A stretch of 64,000 bases of DNA, from NCBI RefSeq assembly GCF_026319325.1, contig NZ_JAPDMU010000001.1, positions 682,001-746,000 of the forward strand. The letters are read 5' to 3'. This DNA comes from Methylophaga sp. OBS3 (GTDB taxonomy: Bacteria > Pseudomonadota > Gammaproteobacteria > Nitrosococcales > Methylophagaceae). Numbering within the stretch: position 1 is the first letter of the stretch; each line of letters begins with the position of its first letter. The notes beneath the pieces are model-generated. The model made no database searches. It saw only the letters and a list, made by a program, of their open reading frames with translations, and was not told where the DNA came from. The position numbers were made by a program, and so were the translations under genes. Shown here one piece after another: positions 51,925-62,804 of this stretch.

Positions 51925-54900
51925 TATCCAACCCAGCGTCGTGCATTGTGGAATAAACGTAACCAAGGTGAATCTTTACCCCAGTTATCTGGATGCCATG
52001 AGTGCTGAACACTGCGAATAACACGCTCCGGATGCGGCATCATGATTGTGACGCGACCATCGGTTGTGGTAAAACCTGTTTGGCCTGCTGCAGAACCATT
52101 TGGATTAAATGGATAAGCTTCGGTACTTTGACCATAGTGATCAACAAAACGTAACGCCATTAGTGCTTTTTCAGCGTCGCCATTTGCCGTGAAATCGACA
52201 CGACCTTCACCATGAGCAACCGCAATCGGCATGATTGAACCCGCCATACCTTGTAATAAGATTGATGGTGAATCAGTGACTTCAACCAGTGAAAAACGTG
52301 CTTCAAACTGCTCAGACAAGTTACGGTTAAAGCGTGGCCAATGTTCACTACCTGGAATCAGCTCGGTTAGTTGTGACAGCATTTGACAACCATTACAGAC
52401 ACCTAATGCAAAAGTATCTTCGCGGTTGAAAAAGGCAGCAAACTCATCACGAGCACGGGCATTAAACAACACGGTACTTGCCCAACCACGACCAGCGCCC
52501 AGTACGTCACCGTATGAGAAACCACCACAGGCAACTAAGCCTTTAAAGTCGGCCAGTGTAATACGACCTTCGACAATATCACTCATGTGAACGTCAATTG
52601 CCGTGAATCCAGCATGATCAAATGCTGCAGCCATTTCTAACTGACCGTTAACACCTTGCTCACGCAAAATAGCAATCTTCGGCCGGTGACCGCCGACAAT
52701 AAATGGTGCGGCAACTTGCTCGCTGATATCAAAACTCAGCTTGGCAAAGAGACCCGGATCATTTTCATCATTTAAGGTGGCGAACTCTTGCTCAGCACAA
52801 TCTGGGTTATCACGCAGTGCTTGCATGCGATAGCTGGTTTCAGTCCAGAAACGTTGTAATGTCGCACGTTTCTGCTTCAATACGCTTTGGCCGTTAACCT
52901 GAATTGCAATATCTTGTGACTCACTAGGCGCGCCAATTAGATGGCTGTGCTTATCTAGCGCAAATTGGGCCAGAACTTCCAAAACAGTGTCTTGATGCTC
53001 AGCACGAACCTGTATGACCGCACCTAACTCTTCGTTAAACAAGACCGGTAAGGCATCACCCAAGCCATTCAACTCAATATCTAAACCACAGTGGCCTGCA
53101 AATGCCATTTCACACAAGGTGGTCGCCAGACCACCATCACTGCGATCATGATAGGCAAGCAGTAAACTGTCCTGTTTCAAGACTTGCATGGCCGCAAAGA
53201 AATTTTTCAATGTTTTGGCATCATCAACATCTGGACCTCTATGGCCTGTTTGTTGATAAACCTGTGCCAATGCCGAAGCGGCTAAACGGTTATGGCCGTG
53301 TCCTAAATCGATATAAATTAATTTGGTGTCACCTAAGTCTGTGCGTAATTGCGGTGTTAAGGTTTTGCTGGCATCAGTCACAGGTGCAAAGGCACTGATA
53401 ATCAATGACAGTGGCGATGTAACGGCTTTAGTTTCGCCCTCTTCCTGCCACACAGTCTTCATTGATAAAGAATCTTTACCAACTGGTATAGCAATGCCTA
53501 ACTGTGGGCATAATTCCATACCCACTGCTTTGACAGTGTCATATAGCAATGCATCTTCACCACCATGACCACAAGCAGCCATCCAGTTTGCTGACATCTT
53601 AATATCACCCAGTTTAGCAATATCAGCAGCAGCAATATTCGTTAGCGCCTCACCAATCGCCATACGGCCTGATGCAGGTGCATCAATAACGGCTAATGGT
53701 GTACGTTCGCCCATCGACATTGCTTCACCCAATAAACCGTGGTGATCTGCCAAAGTCACGGCGCAGTCAGCTACCGGTACCTGCCATGGACCAACCATCT
53801 GATCACGTGCAACCAGGCCAGTAATACTGCGGTCACCAATGGTGATTAGGAAACTTTTGCTACCGACTGTTGGTAATTTTAGAACACGCTCCAACGCCAT
53901 TGGTACAGTGATGCCATCTAGTTCCAATTCTGGCTTTGGCTTGCTGTGATGTTTAACATCACGCAGCATTTTAGGCGGCTTACCTAACAGCAATGACAAC
54001 GGCATATCGATAGGATTATTTTCAAATACCGCATCACCTAACATTAGGTGTTGTTCATCTGTCGTTTCACCCACAATCGCCCATGGGCAACGTTCACGCT
54101 CACAGATAGCCTGAAACACTTCAACATCGTCTGGGCTAACACCTAAAACATAACGTTCTTGCGATTCATTACACCAAATTTCCATTGGTGACATGCCCGG
54201 CTCATCATTTGGAATGACACGTAGTTCGAATTTACCACCACGACCACTGTCATCGACTAATTCTGGGAAGGCATTCGACAAACCACCGGCACCAACGTCA
54301 TGGATGGAGACAATCGGGTTTTTGTCATCTAACGCCACACAACGGTCAATAACCTCCTGACAACGACGTTCCATTTCAGGGTTGCCACGCTGAACTGACG
54401 CAAAGTCTAAACCTTCTTCACTAGTACCAGAGGCGACAGATGATGCTGCACCACCGCCGAGACCAATTAACATTGCAGGGCCACCCAGCACGATTAATTG
54501 CGTGCCAGGTTTCATCAGATGTTTTTCAACGTGTTGTGGACGGATGGTGCCCATTCCACCGGCAACCATGATTGGTTTGTGGTAACCACGCACTTCAAAA
54601 CCACTATCAGATGGCACATTGGCTTCGTATGTACGGAAATAACCACACAGGTTTGGACGACCAAACTCATTATTAAACGCAGCACCACCAAGTGGGCCAT
54701 CAATCATGATTTGTAATGCAGAAGCCATACGAGCAGGTTTACCGTATGGGATTTCCCAAGGCTGTTCAAAGCCCGGGATATGTAAGTTTGAAACGGTGAA
54801 ACCAGTCATACCGGCTTTTGGTTTAGAGCCACGACCAGTTGCACCTTCGTCACGAATCTCACCACCGGCCCCCGTTGCTGCGCCCGGGAATGGTGAAATA

Positions 54901-55808
54901 GCGGTTGGGTGGTTGTGGGTTTCCACCTTCATCAGAATATGTTGGACTTCACCTTCATAGCAGTAATGGTTGTCGGCCATATTGACCTGAAAACGATGGC
55001 TACGAGGGCCTTCGATAACTGATGAGTTATCGTTATAAGCTTTAACAACACCCTCTGGATGTTGTTCATGTGTGTAACGAATCATGTCAAACAAGCTGCG
55101 TTCTTGCGGCTTACCATCAATGACCCAATCAGCACGGAAAATCTTATGGCGACAGTGCTCTGAGTTTGCTTGGGCAAACATCATTAGCTCGATATCGTTC
55201 GGGTTACGATTTAATGCTGAAAAGTTATCAAACAAATAATCAATTTCATCATCAGCCAGTGCCAAACCCATATCAATGTTGGCATTTACTAATGCTTGGC
55301 GGCCACCGCCCAAAATATCTACAGATAACAATGGTCTCGGCGCTGTATGCATAAACAATTGTTCAGCATCATCCACATCGTCAAAAACCGACTCAATCAT
55401 GCGGTCATGTAGCTTAGCGGCGATTAGCTGTTTTTGTTCTGCGTTAATCGCATGTTTGGTTTGCACAAAGAAAGCAATACCACGCTCAACACGCTTAACA
55501 TCGACAAGGCCACTGTTATGGACGATATCAGTCGCTTTACTTGACCATGGTGAAATTGTGCCCGGACGCGGCGTGACAAGTAACAGTGTTTCATCACTAG
55601 CTGCGACAGAATCTTTACTCTCAGCAACCAACAATGTTTGTAATGTCGTTAAATCTGATGCTGACAATTGGCCGTCATTTTCAATCTCAGCAAAATAACG
55701 ATATTCGCTGCGTACCCCAGTGATATCAGGTAATTCAGCGCGCAATCCACGCAGTAATTTCTCGATACGAAACGCAGAAAAAGCCGATTGGCCGATCAGA
55801 TGCAACAT
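51924..55808 (-). CDS. purL: Phosphoribosylformylglycinamidine synthase (large, single chain)
   Basis: PurL converts FGAR to FGAM with glutamine and ATP, the fourth step of purine synthesis. The 1294-aa gammaproteobacterial form joins an N-terminal domain, the synthetase domain with [20 protein letters not shown], and a C-terminal glutaminase. The last carries nucleophile Cys1138 in [11 protein letters not shown] and [16 protein letters not shown]. It is divergent from an RDD gene across 78 bases, which must hold its promoter. Its product feeds PurM, whose gene lies at the far end of the window. Confidence 0.98.
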   Translation of the reverse strand: MLHLIGQSAFSAFRIEKLLRGLRAELPDITGVRSEYRYFAEIENDGQLSASDLTTLQTLLVAESKDSVAASDETLLLVTPRPGTISPWSSKATDIVHNSGLVDVKRVERGIAFFVQTKHAINAEQKQLIAAKLHDRMIESVFDDVDDAEQLFMHTAPRPLLSVDILGGGRQALVNANIDMGLALADDEIDYLFDNFSALNRNPNDIELMMFAQANSEHCRHKIFRADWVIDGKPQERSLFDMIRYTHEQHPEGVVKAYNDNSSVIEGPRSHRFQVNMADNHYCYEGEVQHILMKVETHNHPTAISPFPGAATGAGGEIRDEGATGRGSKPKAGMTGFTVSNLHIPGFEQPWEIPYGKPARMASALQIMIDGPLGGAAFNNEFGRPNLCGYFRTYEANVPSDSGFEVRGYHKPIMVAGGMGTIRPQHVEKHLMKPGTQLIVLGGPAMLIGLGGGAASSVASGTSEEGLDFASVQRGNPEMERRCQEVIDRCVALDDKNPIVSIHDVGAGGLSNAFPELVDDSGRGGKFELRVIPNDEPGMSPMEIWCNESQERYVLGVSPDDVEVFQAICERERCPWAIVGETTDEQHLMLGDAVFENNPIDMPLSLLLGKPPKMLRDVKHHSKPKPELELDGITVPMALERVLKLPTVGSKSFLITIGDRSITGLVARDQMVGPWQVPVADCAVTLADHHGLLGEAMSMGERTPLAVIDAPASGRMAIGEALTNIAAADIAKLGDIKMSANWMAACGHGGEDALLYDTVKAVGMELCPQLGIAIPVGKDSLSMKTVWQEEGETKAVTSPLSLIISAFAPVTDASKTLTPQLRTDLGDTKLIYIDLGHGHNRLAASALAQVYQQTGHRGPDVDDAKTLKNFFAAMQVLKQDSLLLAYHDRSDGGLATTLCEMAFAGHCGLDIELNGLGDALPVLFNEELGAVIQVRAEHQDTVLEVLAQFALDKHSHLIGAPSESQDIAIQVNGQSVLKQKRATLQRFWTETSYRMQALRDNPDCAEQEFATLNDENDPGLFAKLSFDISEQVAAPFIVGGHRPKIAILREQGVNGQLEMAAAFDHAGFTAIDVHMSDIVEGRITLADFKGLVACGGFSYGDVLGAGRGWASTVLFNARARDEFAAFFNREDTFALGVCNGCQMLSQLTELIPGSEHWPRFNRNLSEQFEARFSLVEVTDSPSILLQGMAGSIMPIAVAHGEGRVDFTANGDAEKALMALRFVDHYGQSTEAYPFNPNGSAAGQTGFTTTDGRVTIMMPHPERVIRSVQHSWHPDNWGKDSPWLRLFHNARRWVG

Positions 55809-55886
55809 TTGAAACCCGATTCACAGAAAACGAAACCGAATATGATACTTTATAGGCCATTTTTAGCCCAATAAAATTGAGCCACT

Positions 55887-56336
55887 ATGTCAATCACTGC
55901 TTCAACTATTCAACGCCCTAGCCCGCTTCGCCTGCTTGGCATCTTGCTATATGACTCATTACTGCTGTTATCCGCGCTAATGGTGGCTGCTGGTATTGCT
56001 GTCGCTTTTAATGGTGGTGAAGCAATTGGTGCGCGCAATCCGTTCTTTTTTATCTATCTACTCGGCGTTGCCTTTGTATTCTATGGCTGGTTTTGGACCC
56101 ATGGCGGCCAAACTTTAGGCATGCGCGCATGGCAGGTCTATTTGATAAGTGGCAATCAAACCGGCATTAATTGGCAACAAGCTGGATTACGTTTTGTCGT
56201 GTCGATTTTTTCTTGGCTGCCCGCCGGGTTAGGCTTTGCTTGGCAGTGGTTTAGTGCCGATAAATTGAGCTGGCATGACATCGTATCAGGCAGTGAACTT
56301 GCGCTAATCAAGCGTGAAAAAAATGCCAAACCTTAA
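55887..56336 (+). CDS. RDD family membrane protein
   Basis: The 149-aa protein has three predicted helices (about residues 18-43, 53-70 and 103-122) and the RDD-type pattern of a short N terminus (PSPLRLLGILLYDSLLLLSA) and a central GGQTLGMRAWQVYLIS. RDD proteins are integral membrane proteins of mostly unknown role, some in transport or stress. It is divergent from purL and overlaps the convergent DUF2835 gene by four bases. Confidence 0.85.
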   Translation: MSITASTIQRPSPLRLLGILLYDSLLLLSALMVAAGIAVAFNGGEAIGARNPFFFIYLLGVAFVFYGWFWTHGGQTLGMRAWQVYLISGNQTGINWQQAGLRFVVSIFSWLPAGLGFAWQWFSADKLSWHDIVSGSELALIKREKNAKP

Positions 56337-56557
56337 CCAATACGCTCGATTGATTTGAGCTTGTTATTAGTATCAATCAGGATTTGAAAACGACCACTGA
56401 TACCATGCTGACCAATAAATCTTCTGATATGGGATGCGGGAAACTGGATTGATTGACCGCTATCTGTGACCACACGTACCGATAATGCTTCGCCTCGGTA
56501 ATAACGCATGGCCTGATCACGGCCAACTTGCATGCTAAATGTTAACTTTCTGTCCAC
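56333..56557 (-). CDS. DUF2835 family small protein
   Basis: A 74-aa protein with the family pattern MRYYRGEALSVRVVTDSG, SIQFPASHIRRFIGQHG and GRFQILIDTNNKLKSIE. DUF2835 is common in gammaproteobacteria and has no known function. The start at 56557 overlaps the HIT gene by 23 bases; a second ATG at 56533 would remove the overlap but lose part of the first strand, so the longer form is preferred. It is the last gene of the apbC-to-DUF2835 cluster. Confidence 0.85.
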   Translation of the reverse strand: MDRKLTFSMQVGRDQAMRYYRGEALSVRVVTDSGQSIQFPASHIRRFIGQHGISGRFQILIDTNNKLKSIERIG

Positions 56558-56972
56558 TCACCAGAAAACCTGCAAATAAATCCTGTAAATCTGCTATCGC
56601 TTTTTGTTTTTCCTTTTCAGGATAGGCAACCGCTTTGCCATTTCCCCACACTGGCGCAGGCCAAGCTGGATCATCCTTAAATCTTGCAATCACATGCACA
56701 TGTAGCTGTGGCACTTGGTTACCCAAAGCTGCCATATTCATTTTATCGGCACCGGTAAGGTCTTTTAGGCGCTCGGCGACAAATGAGGTTTCTTGTAATA
56801 GCAGTTGCTGATCTTTCATCGACAAATCAAACATTTCACTCATTTGTTCACGACGCGGCACCAGAATTAACCATGGGAATCGCGCATCATTCATCAGCAA
56901 AATCTGGCAAAGCGGCAGATCACCAACCTCAATAGTGTCATTAGCTAACTGCTTGTGTAATGAAAACGCCAT
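56535..56972 (-). CDS. HIT family hydrolase
   Basis: A 145-aa HIT-fold protein. The histidine triad H-x-H-x-H reads QLHVHVIAR here, so the first His is replaced by Gln, as seen in a branch of bacterial HIT proteins whose next segment is DDPAWPAPVWG. It could act as a nucleotide hydrolase, but the change and the family mean the substrate is unclear. It lies two bases after pepN and overlaps DUF2835. No metal or membrane segment is visible. Confidence 0.85.
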   Translation of the reverse strand: MAFSLHKQLANDTIEVGDLPLCQILLMNDARFPWLILVPRREQMSEMFDLSMKDQQLLLQETSFVAERLKDLTGADKMNMAALGNQVPQLHVHVIARFKDDPAWPAPVWGNGKAVAYPEKEKQKAIADLQDLFAGFLVSGQKVNI

Positions 56973-56974
56973 GA

Positions 56975-59623
56975 TTAACTCGCAAGATATTTGTTAACGA
57001 TTTCAAACACATCAGAAGACAGATCGGGTTGTTTTGCGATCGACTGTAATGCTGAGCGCATTTTTTCCTGGCGTGCTTCATCGTATTGACGCCATGAGTT
57101 AAATGCACCTAACTGACGTGCAGCAACCTGTGGGTTGAGCTTATCCAAGATCAGAATTTGCTCAGCTAAGAATTTGTAACCACTGCCATCTTTAGCATGA
57201 AACTGTGATGGGTTATTACGACAGAATTGGCCAATCACGGCACGCACATTATTCGGGTTTTTGATGCTAAACGCTTCGTGTTGCAACAAGCCTTTTACAC
57301 GATGCAGTGTACCCGGCAAGGTTGATAAAACTTGAACCGTGAGCCATTTATCAACCACTTGGCGGTCATGTTGCCACTGATGGTAAAACGATTGTAATGC
57401 CTGTTGGCGTTCAGAGCCGTCAACATCCACCATTTGCCGTAAACCTGCCAACAAATCAGTCATGTTGTCTGCTTGCTTCATTTGCTTAAGACAACGTTGT
57501 GTCTGCATTGGATCTTTGGTTGCCATCAGATATGACAGACAAATATTTTTCAAACTACGCTGCGCCATATCCTCAGCCGCAAAGCGATACTCTCGTTTCA
57601 CATTAAGCTGTTGATATATGGCTTCAAATTGCGCTTTTAATGCTTTTGCAATCGCAAGCTCTACCTGCTGGTGCACGGCATGAATCGCATCAACATTAGC
57701 GACATCCATTTGCGCCGCTAAATAGTTTTCAGTTGGTAACGACAACATTCGTGCCGTTAGCGCCGGATCTTGTTCCACTTGTTTTAGAACTGCCCGTAAT
57801 TGTTCAATTAACAAGTCTGGCACTTCAAGCGATTTACCCGATTGATAATCAGCAACCATGGCTAACATGACGTTGATAAATAACGTCTGACCGGCATCCC
57901 AACGGTTAAAGCTGTCAGCGTCTTTGGCCATCATAAATGCAAGTTCAGCATTATCTCGAGGCTGATTTAATTTAACTGGCGCCGAAAACCCACGAAGCAC
58001 CGACAAATATGGCAGCTCATCGACATTGATAAACGTAAATGTTTGGCTAGCTTCGGTTAATAACAGAACTCGCGTTTCTGCATCCGAGGCGTTTGTTTCG
58101 CCTTGTAATTGAAGTGCCAGACTTTGTCCTGATTGACCAATAAGACCAACTGCCACCGGCATCATAAACGGTAATTTTTCAGTCTGGCCTGGCGTTGAAG
58201 GGCAAGTTTGAGACAAGGTCACACTGAAAGTTTTCGCTGCTGCATCATAGTTACTTTCGACTGAAAGTGTCGGTGTACCAGCTTGTGAGTACCAACGTTT
58301 GAATTGGCTTAAATCAAGTTTATTAGCATCTTCAATAGCAGCAACAAAATCATCGGTTGTCACTGCTTGACCATCATGACGGTCAAAGTAAAGATCAGTG
58401 CCTTTACGGAAGCCTTCATCACCAGCCAATGTTTTTAACATTCTGACGACTTCGGCGCCCTTCTCGTAAATCGTTACGGTATAGAAGTTACTGATCTCGA
58501 TATAACTGTCGGGACGGACAGGATGTGCCATTGGACCAGCATCTTCTGCAAACTGCATACGACGTAACATATCGACATCATCGATACGTTGTACTGCAGC
58601 AGAATTGAGATCAGCACTGAATGACTGATCCCGCATAACAGTAAAGCCTTCTTTCAGGCTTAACTGGAACCAGTCGCGACAGGTAACACGATTACCAGAC
58701 CAGTTGTGAAAGTACTCATGACCGACAATACTTTGAATGGTATAGAAATCAGCATCTGTAGCCGTTTCTGGACTGGCTAAAACGCAGGCGGCATTGAAAA
58801 TATTCAGGCCTTTGTTTTCCATCGCGCCCATATTGAAATCGTTAACGGCTACGATCATAAAGACATCTAAATCATACTCACGGCCGTAAGCTTCTTCATC
58901 CCAACGCATCGATTGTTTTAGTGACGTTAAAGCATGGTCACACTTATGGTGATTTTCAGGATCAACAAAAATCTGCAGTTTGACCTCGCGACCACTTTGC
59001 GTGGTAAAGCTATCTTCCTGGCAATACAAGTCACCAGCAACCAAAGCAAACAGATAAGCTGGTTTTGGATGTGGATCATGCCATTGCACCCAATGACGGC
59101 CATCAGCCGCTTCGCCAGCCGCTTGCTGATTACCGTTTGATAACAAATTTGGCCAACTCGCTTTGTCAGCCTCAATCGTGACGGTAAACACTGACATCAC
59201 ATCAGGACGATCTGGGTAATAAGTAATCCGACGAAAACCTTCGGCTTCACACTGCGTGCATAAAATCGAGCCCGAGTGATACAAGCCTTCTAACGCAGTG
59301 TTTTGATCAGGGTAAATTTCAGTTTCAATTTCCAGCGTAAATTGCTCAGGGACTTTAGGCAGCATCAGCTGATTATCAGAGCGTTGATACTGGTTTGCAC
59401 CCAGCGTATCACCATCTAATTTGATCGACAATAATTTTAACTGCTCACCATCTAGCTTTAATTCCCCACCCTGACCTTCAGGATTACGACGCATCATCAG
59501 TTTGCTACTGACAATGGTTTTTGCAGGATCTAAAGCAAAGTGCAACGTGACGTTATCAACCAAATAAGCAGGTGGTTGATAATCAGCTAAGCGAATCGTC
59601 TGCGGCACCAACGGGGCGTTCAT
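56975..59623 (-). CDS. pepN: Aminopeptidase N
   Basis: PepN is a cytoplasmic M1 zinc aminopeptidase that trims N-terminal residues from peptides. The 882-aa protein has the exopeptidase motif GAMENKGLN, the zinc motif HEYFH with His302, His306 and catalytic Glu303, and the third ligand Glu325 in SLKEGF. The substrate Tyr lies in the TVTIYEKGAEVVRM segment and the C-terminal domain is helical. It follows the YqfO-like gene with no gap and precedes the HIT gene by two bases. Confidence 0.98.
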   Translation of the reverse strand: MNAPLVPQTIRLADYQPPAYLVDNVTLHFALDPAKTIVSSKLMMRRNPEGQGGELKLDGEQLKLLSIKLDGDTLGANQYQRSDNQLMLPKVPEQFTLEIETEIYPDQNTALEGLYHSGSILCTQCEAEGFRRITYYPDRPDVMSVFTVTIEADKASWPNLLSNGNQQAAGEAADGRHWVQWHDPHPKPAYLFALVAGDLYCQEDSFTTQSGREVKLQIFVDPENHHKCDHALTSLKQSMRWDEEAYGREYDLDVFMIVAVNDFNMGAMENKGLNIFNAACVLASPETATDADFYTIQSIVGHEYFHNWSGNRVTCRDWFQLSLKEGFTVMRDQSFSADLNSAAVQRIDDVDMLRRMQFAEDAGPMAHPVRPDSYIEISNFYTVTIYEKGAEVVRMLKTLAGDEGFRKGTDLYFDRHDGQAVTTDDFVAAIEDANKLDLSQFKRWYSQAGTPTLSVESNYDAAAKTFSVTLSQTCPSTPGQTEKLPFMMPVAVGLIGQSGQSLALQLQGETNASDAETRVLLLTEASQTFTFINVDELPYLSVLRGFSAPVKLNQPRDNAELAFMMAKDADSFNRWDAGQTLFINVMLAMVADYQSGKSLEVPDLLIEQLRAVLKQVEQDPALTARMLSLPTENYLAAQMDVANVDAIHAVHQQVELAIAKALKAQFEAIYQQLNVKREYRFAAEDMAQRSLKNICLSYLMATKDPMQTQRCLKQMKQADNMTDLLAGLRQMVDVDGSERQQALQSFYHQWQHDRQVVDKWLTVQVLSTLPGTLHRVKGLLQHEAFSIKNPNNVRAVIGQFCRNNPSQFHAKDGSGYKFLAEQILILDKLNPQVAARQLGAFNSWRQYDEARQEKMRSALQSIAKQPDLSSDVFEIVNKYLAS

Positions 59624-59947
59624 TTATCGTAAATCCTCAATTGTTTTAATCGGCCAGCATTCATAAGCAGGCACTTCATAGGGGTGTGCAAGTAACAATG
59701 CCGTGATAACTGGTTTTAAAATGTCATCAGGGCAAATCACTTCGACACGATATTCGTTAACTTGTTCAATTTCACCTTGTTGACCAATAAACGGCTGACT
59801 ACCGTCAAGTGGACGAAATTGACCTGTGCCTAGTGTTTCCCAGCTACAGCTATCATAACCATTAAATTGCCCCGCGCCCGCATCAAAAATGGCTTTTTTG
59901 ACACGCTCTTTGTGGGTTTCGGGAACATAAAAAACCAGTTTATACAT
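59624..59947 (-). CDS. YqfO-like (NIF3-related) small protein
   Basis: The product of about 107 aa, started at the ATG at 59947 (MYKLVFYVPETHKERVKKAI), has the stand-alone form of the central domain of NIF3/YqfO proteins: FDAGAGQFNGYDSCSWET, GTGQFRPLDGSQPFIG and VEVICPDDI. In larger NIF3 proteins this domain is inserted in a dinuclear-metal GTP-cyclohydrolase-like fold; its function alone is unknown. Longer starts at 59962 or 59968 would overlap the WD40 gene. It sits directly before pepN. Confidence 0.82.
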   Translation of the reverse strand: MYKLVFYVPETHKERVKKAIFDAGAGQFNGYDSCSWETLGTGQFRPLDGSQPFIGQQGEIEQVNEYRVEVICPDDILKPVITALLLAHPYEVPAYECWPIKTIEDLR

Positions 59948-59952
59948 ATACG

Positions 59953-61005
59953 TTACCGCCATGGCCACTGTTGGGCATAACCATCACCACCAATCGCCAA
60001 TACCGAATTATCGTTATTTCTAAAGCTGACCGCTTGGATAATGATGCCTGGACTCAATTCATTTTGCCTGGCGACTTTCCAGCATTGTTGTTTATCACCG
60101 TTTGGCAAACGCCAAATACACACGCGCTCGTTACTATGCCCCGTGATCAGTAAAGTGCCGTCGGCGGAAAAGTTAACTGCGGTTGTGGTGTAATCGAAGA
60201 TTGGGAAATTTGGTAGTGGCCATTCTTTAGGCCACGGCGAGGTGCGAAGGCTTGCTTGTAAATCACCATTAGGCATAGCCCACAAATGGGTTTGGTCAGT
60301 ATCACCTGCAGTAATAACAAAACGACCTTGCGGCTCGAATTTGACTAAGTTAACGCGATTATGATGTTTCCAACTATGGAGCTGCTCGCCGGTTTCAATG
60401 TTCCACAGACGTGCCATGAAGTCGTCACCACCTGTTAGTGCGAGCTTCCCATCAGGAGAAAAACTTACCGTATTAACTGGTTGATTAATTTCAGAGTTGA
60501 TTGGGCTGCCATCGTGAACAAATATCTGTCGAACTTGGTTAGCAGCGATATCAAAATAAATGGCTGTATGATTCGCCAAGGCAATCAATAAAAAATCGCC
60601 TTCGGGTGACAAATCAATGTCGTTAACACGCATTGGAAATGCTAAACGGTTAAGGGGCTTCCCAGAATCAATATCCCAAACCAAGACTTTGTCATATTCG
60701 ACGGTTGCCGCACGTTTTGCATCCGCAGAAAAAGCAACAGCTTGTGTGCCAATACTATTATCTGCATTATTTTGCCAATCGTATTTGATTTGGTTAGTGG
60801 TTGTATCCCATAGGCGCGCAGCCGTATTGGTGCTGCCTGACAATAGCAATTGACCATCGTTTGAAAACTCAGCGGCATAACTACTCTTACTATGCCGCCA
60901 CTGCGATATATCAGGAGATGGCGCCTCACAAGCCGACAATAAAACGGCTAAACCAGCAATAACAGGGATTGATAACCTTGGCATCAGCATCCCTATATTG
61001 CTCAA
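59953..61005 (-). CDS. WD40-repeat lipoprotein
   Basis: A 350-aa protein with a lipobox LLSAC (Cys at about 26), so it is exported and lipidated. After it come about six WD40-like blades, marked by [45 protein letters not shown] and [17 protein letters not shown]40 propellers usually bind other proteins. Its ligand is unknown. It overlaps dcd by four bases and the YqfO-like gene lies just after it, so it shares the dcd transcript. Confidence 0.88.
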   Translation of the reverse strand: MSNIGMLMPRLSIPVIAGLAVLLSACEAPSPDISQWRHSKSSYAAEFSNDGQLLLSGSTNTAARLWDTTTNQIKYDWQNNADNSIGTQAVAFSADAKRAATVEYDKVLVWDIDSGKPLNRLAFPMRVNDIDLSPEGDFLLIALANHTAIYFDIAANQVRQIFVHDGSPINSEINQPVNTVSFSPDGKLALTGGDDFMARLWNIETGEQLHSWKHHNRVNLVKFEPQGRFVITAGDTDQTHLWAMPNGDLQASLRTSPWPKEWPLPNFPIFDYTTTAVNFSADGTLLITGHSNERVCIWRLPNGDKQQCWKVARQNELSPGIIIQAVSFRNNDNSVLAIGGDGYAQQWPWR

Positions 61006-61565
61006 GATCTTGGTAACGTTACGCCGCTCTGACCTTGGTATTTACCACCCCGATCTGCATAAGACGTATCACAAACTTCGTCAGATTCAAAAAACAACAT
61101 TTGTGCCACACCTTCGTTGGCATAAATTTTTGCTGGTAATGGCGTGGTATTAGAAAATTCTAATGTCACTTGCCCTTCCCATTCAGGCTCTAGTGGCGTG
61201 ACATTAACAATGATGCCGCAGCGAGCATAGGTGGACTTACCTAAGCACACCGTCAAAACATTACGTGGAATGCGGAAAGTCTCGACCGTACGTGCCAGCG
61301 CAAAAGAGTTTGGTGGAATGATACAAACATCAGAATTCACATCGACGAAACTATTGGCGTCGAAGTTTTTCGGATCCACAATCGCCGAGTTGATATTGGT
61401 AAAAATCTTAAACTCAGTTGAGCAGCGAACATCATAGCCGTAGCTTGATGTGCCATAAGAGATAATACGGTTACCATCACGCTCACGAATTTGGCCCGGT
61501 TCAAAAGGCGAAATCATGCCCTGCTCAGCCATCCGGCGAATCCATTTGTCTGACTTAATACTCAT
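61002..61565 (-). CDS. dcd: dCTP deaminase
   Basis: Dcd makes dUTP from dCTP, supplying most dTMP in gammaproteobacteria. The 187-aa protein has the catalytic Glu136 in [10 protein letters not shown], plus [25 protein letters not shown] and the C-terminal [13 protein letters not shown]. It follows apbC by 42 bases and overlaps the WD40 gene by four (ATGA), so the cluster is co-transcribed. Confidence 0.97.
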   Translation of the reverse strand: MSIKSDKWIRRMAEQGMISPFEPGQIRERDGNRIISYGTSSYGYDVRCSTEFKIFTNINSAIVDPKNFDANSFVDVNSDVCIIPPNSFALARTVETFRIPRNVLTVCLGKSTYARCGIIVNVTPLEPEWEGQVTLEFSNTTPLPAKIYANEGVAQMLFFESDEVCDTSYADRGGKYQGQSGVTLPRS

Positions 61566-61607
61566 AAGTACTCACAAAACCCTTTGTCAAAAAAACCATA
61601 ATAGCGA

Positions 61608-62675
61608 TCAATCGTTCTTAATCACAATATTTGGGAATGCAGCAGAATAATCTTTACCTTGTTTCGCCAAGTTCGCAGCGATTCGACGAGCGATTGCTCT
61701 GTAGGCCATCGCAATATCACCATCAGGATTTTTCACGACTGTTGGCTCACCATTATCAGCATCTTCACGAATATTAATATCTAAAGGCAGGCTACCCAAC
61801 ATGTTCACGTCGTATTGCGTTGCCATGGCCTGACCACCACCGGCACCGAAGATGTGCTCTTCATGACCACATTGGCTACAGATATGGGTGCTCATATTTT
61901 CAACAACGCCCAAGACCGGCACTTTGACCTTCTCAAACATCTTCAAGGCCTTACGCGCATCAAGTAAAGAAATATCTTGAGGCGTTGTTACGATTACGGC
62001 ACCACTGACAGGGACTTTTTGCGATAACGTCAATTGAATATCACCGGTACCTGGTGGCAAGTCGATAACCAAATAATCTAATGACTGCCAGTTGGTATCG
62101 CCAAGCATTTGCTGTAATGCTTGTGTGACCATTGGACCACGCCAGATCATTGGCTCTTCTTCATCGATCAGAAAACCAATTGACATACTTTGCAAACCAA
62201 AGCTTTCAATGGGCTCAATCGTTTTACCGTCAGCAGATTCTGGACGTTGGGTTGTACCCAACATGCGTGGCTGGCTAGGGCCATAAATATCGGCATCAAG
62301 AATACCGACTTTGGCGCCTTCTGCTGCCAATGCTAATGCAAGATTCACCGACGTTGTTGATTTACCCACACCACCTTTACCGGAGGCAACGGCAATAATG
62401 TTTTTCACATTTTCCAGCGCTGGCACACCCTGCTGAACTTTATGTTTAATCACTTTAAAGCCAACAGACACATCAGCATTCACACCATTGTCAGCCAATA
62501 GTGCTTTGATTTGTGATGCTAATTCGTCTTGATAGCCTTTGCATGGATAACCAAGTGTCACGGTGACGTTATCACCATCAACTTTGATAACCGCTTTACT
62601 CTCTGCTAACGACATTTCGGTAGAGGGATCGATAAAGCCTTCAATCAATTGCTTCACTTGCTCGGGGTTGGTCAT
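61608..62675 (-). CDS. apbC: Iron-sulfur cluster carrier ATPase ApbC/Mrp
   Basis: ApbC/Mrp assembles or carries Fe-S clusters for client enzymes in the cytoplasm. The 355-aa protein has a DUF59-like N-terminal domain (about 1-75), the deviant Walker A SGKGGVGKS (98-106), and the cluster CxxC at Cys266 and Cys269 in HICSQCGHE. In other bacteria it is needed for thiamin and for aconitase clusters, both of which are represented here by thiC and acnB. It is the first gene of the run down to DUF2835. Confidence 0.96.
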   Translation of the reverse strand: MTNPEQVKQLIEGFIDPSTEMSLAESKAVIKVDGDNVTVTLGYPCKGYQDELASQIKALLADNGVNADVSVGFKVIKHKVQQGVPALENVKNIIAVASGKGGVGKSTTSVNLALALAAEGAKVGILDADIYGPSQPRMLGTTQRPESADGKTIEPIESFGLQSMSIGFLIDEEEPMIWRGPMVTQALQQMLGDTNWQSLDYLVIDLPPGTGDIQLTLSQKVPVSGAVIVTTPQDISLLDARKALKMFEKVKVPVLGVVENMSTHICSQCGHEEHIFGAGGGQAMATQYDVNMLGSLPLDINIREDADNGEPTVVKNPDGDIAMAYRAIARRIAANLAKQGKDYSAAFPNIVIKND

Positions 62676-62771
62676 GCTGACTCCTGAAAAACCAAATATT
62701 TGTTTCGTATTTTACGCCTTGCCCTCAAAGGCTTCATCCACACGGTGAGTGTGGTTATCCCCATCTCAGAC

Positions 62772-62798
62772 AAAAAAACACCGCATTAATGCGGTGTT
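62772..62798 (-). terminator. Rho-independent terminator of the nitrilase gene
   Basis: A perfect palindromic stem AACACCGCATTAATGCGGTGTT is followed on the minus strand by seven T. It lies just after the nitrilase stop at 62805 and before apbC, so the two genes are separate units. Confidence 0.95.
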
Positions 62799-62804
62799 AG
62801 AGAG

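Noticed and set aside
55809-55886. Possible PurR operator (AAAACGAAACCGAA) upstream of purL
   Set aside because: Only half of the E. coli PurR site is matched, the match is not palindromic, and no purR gene is visible.
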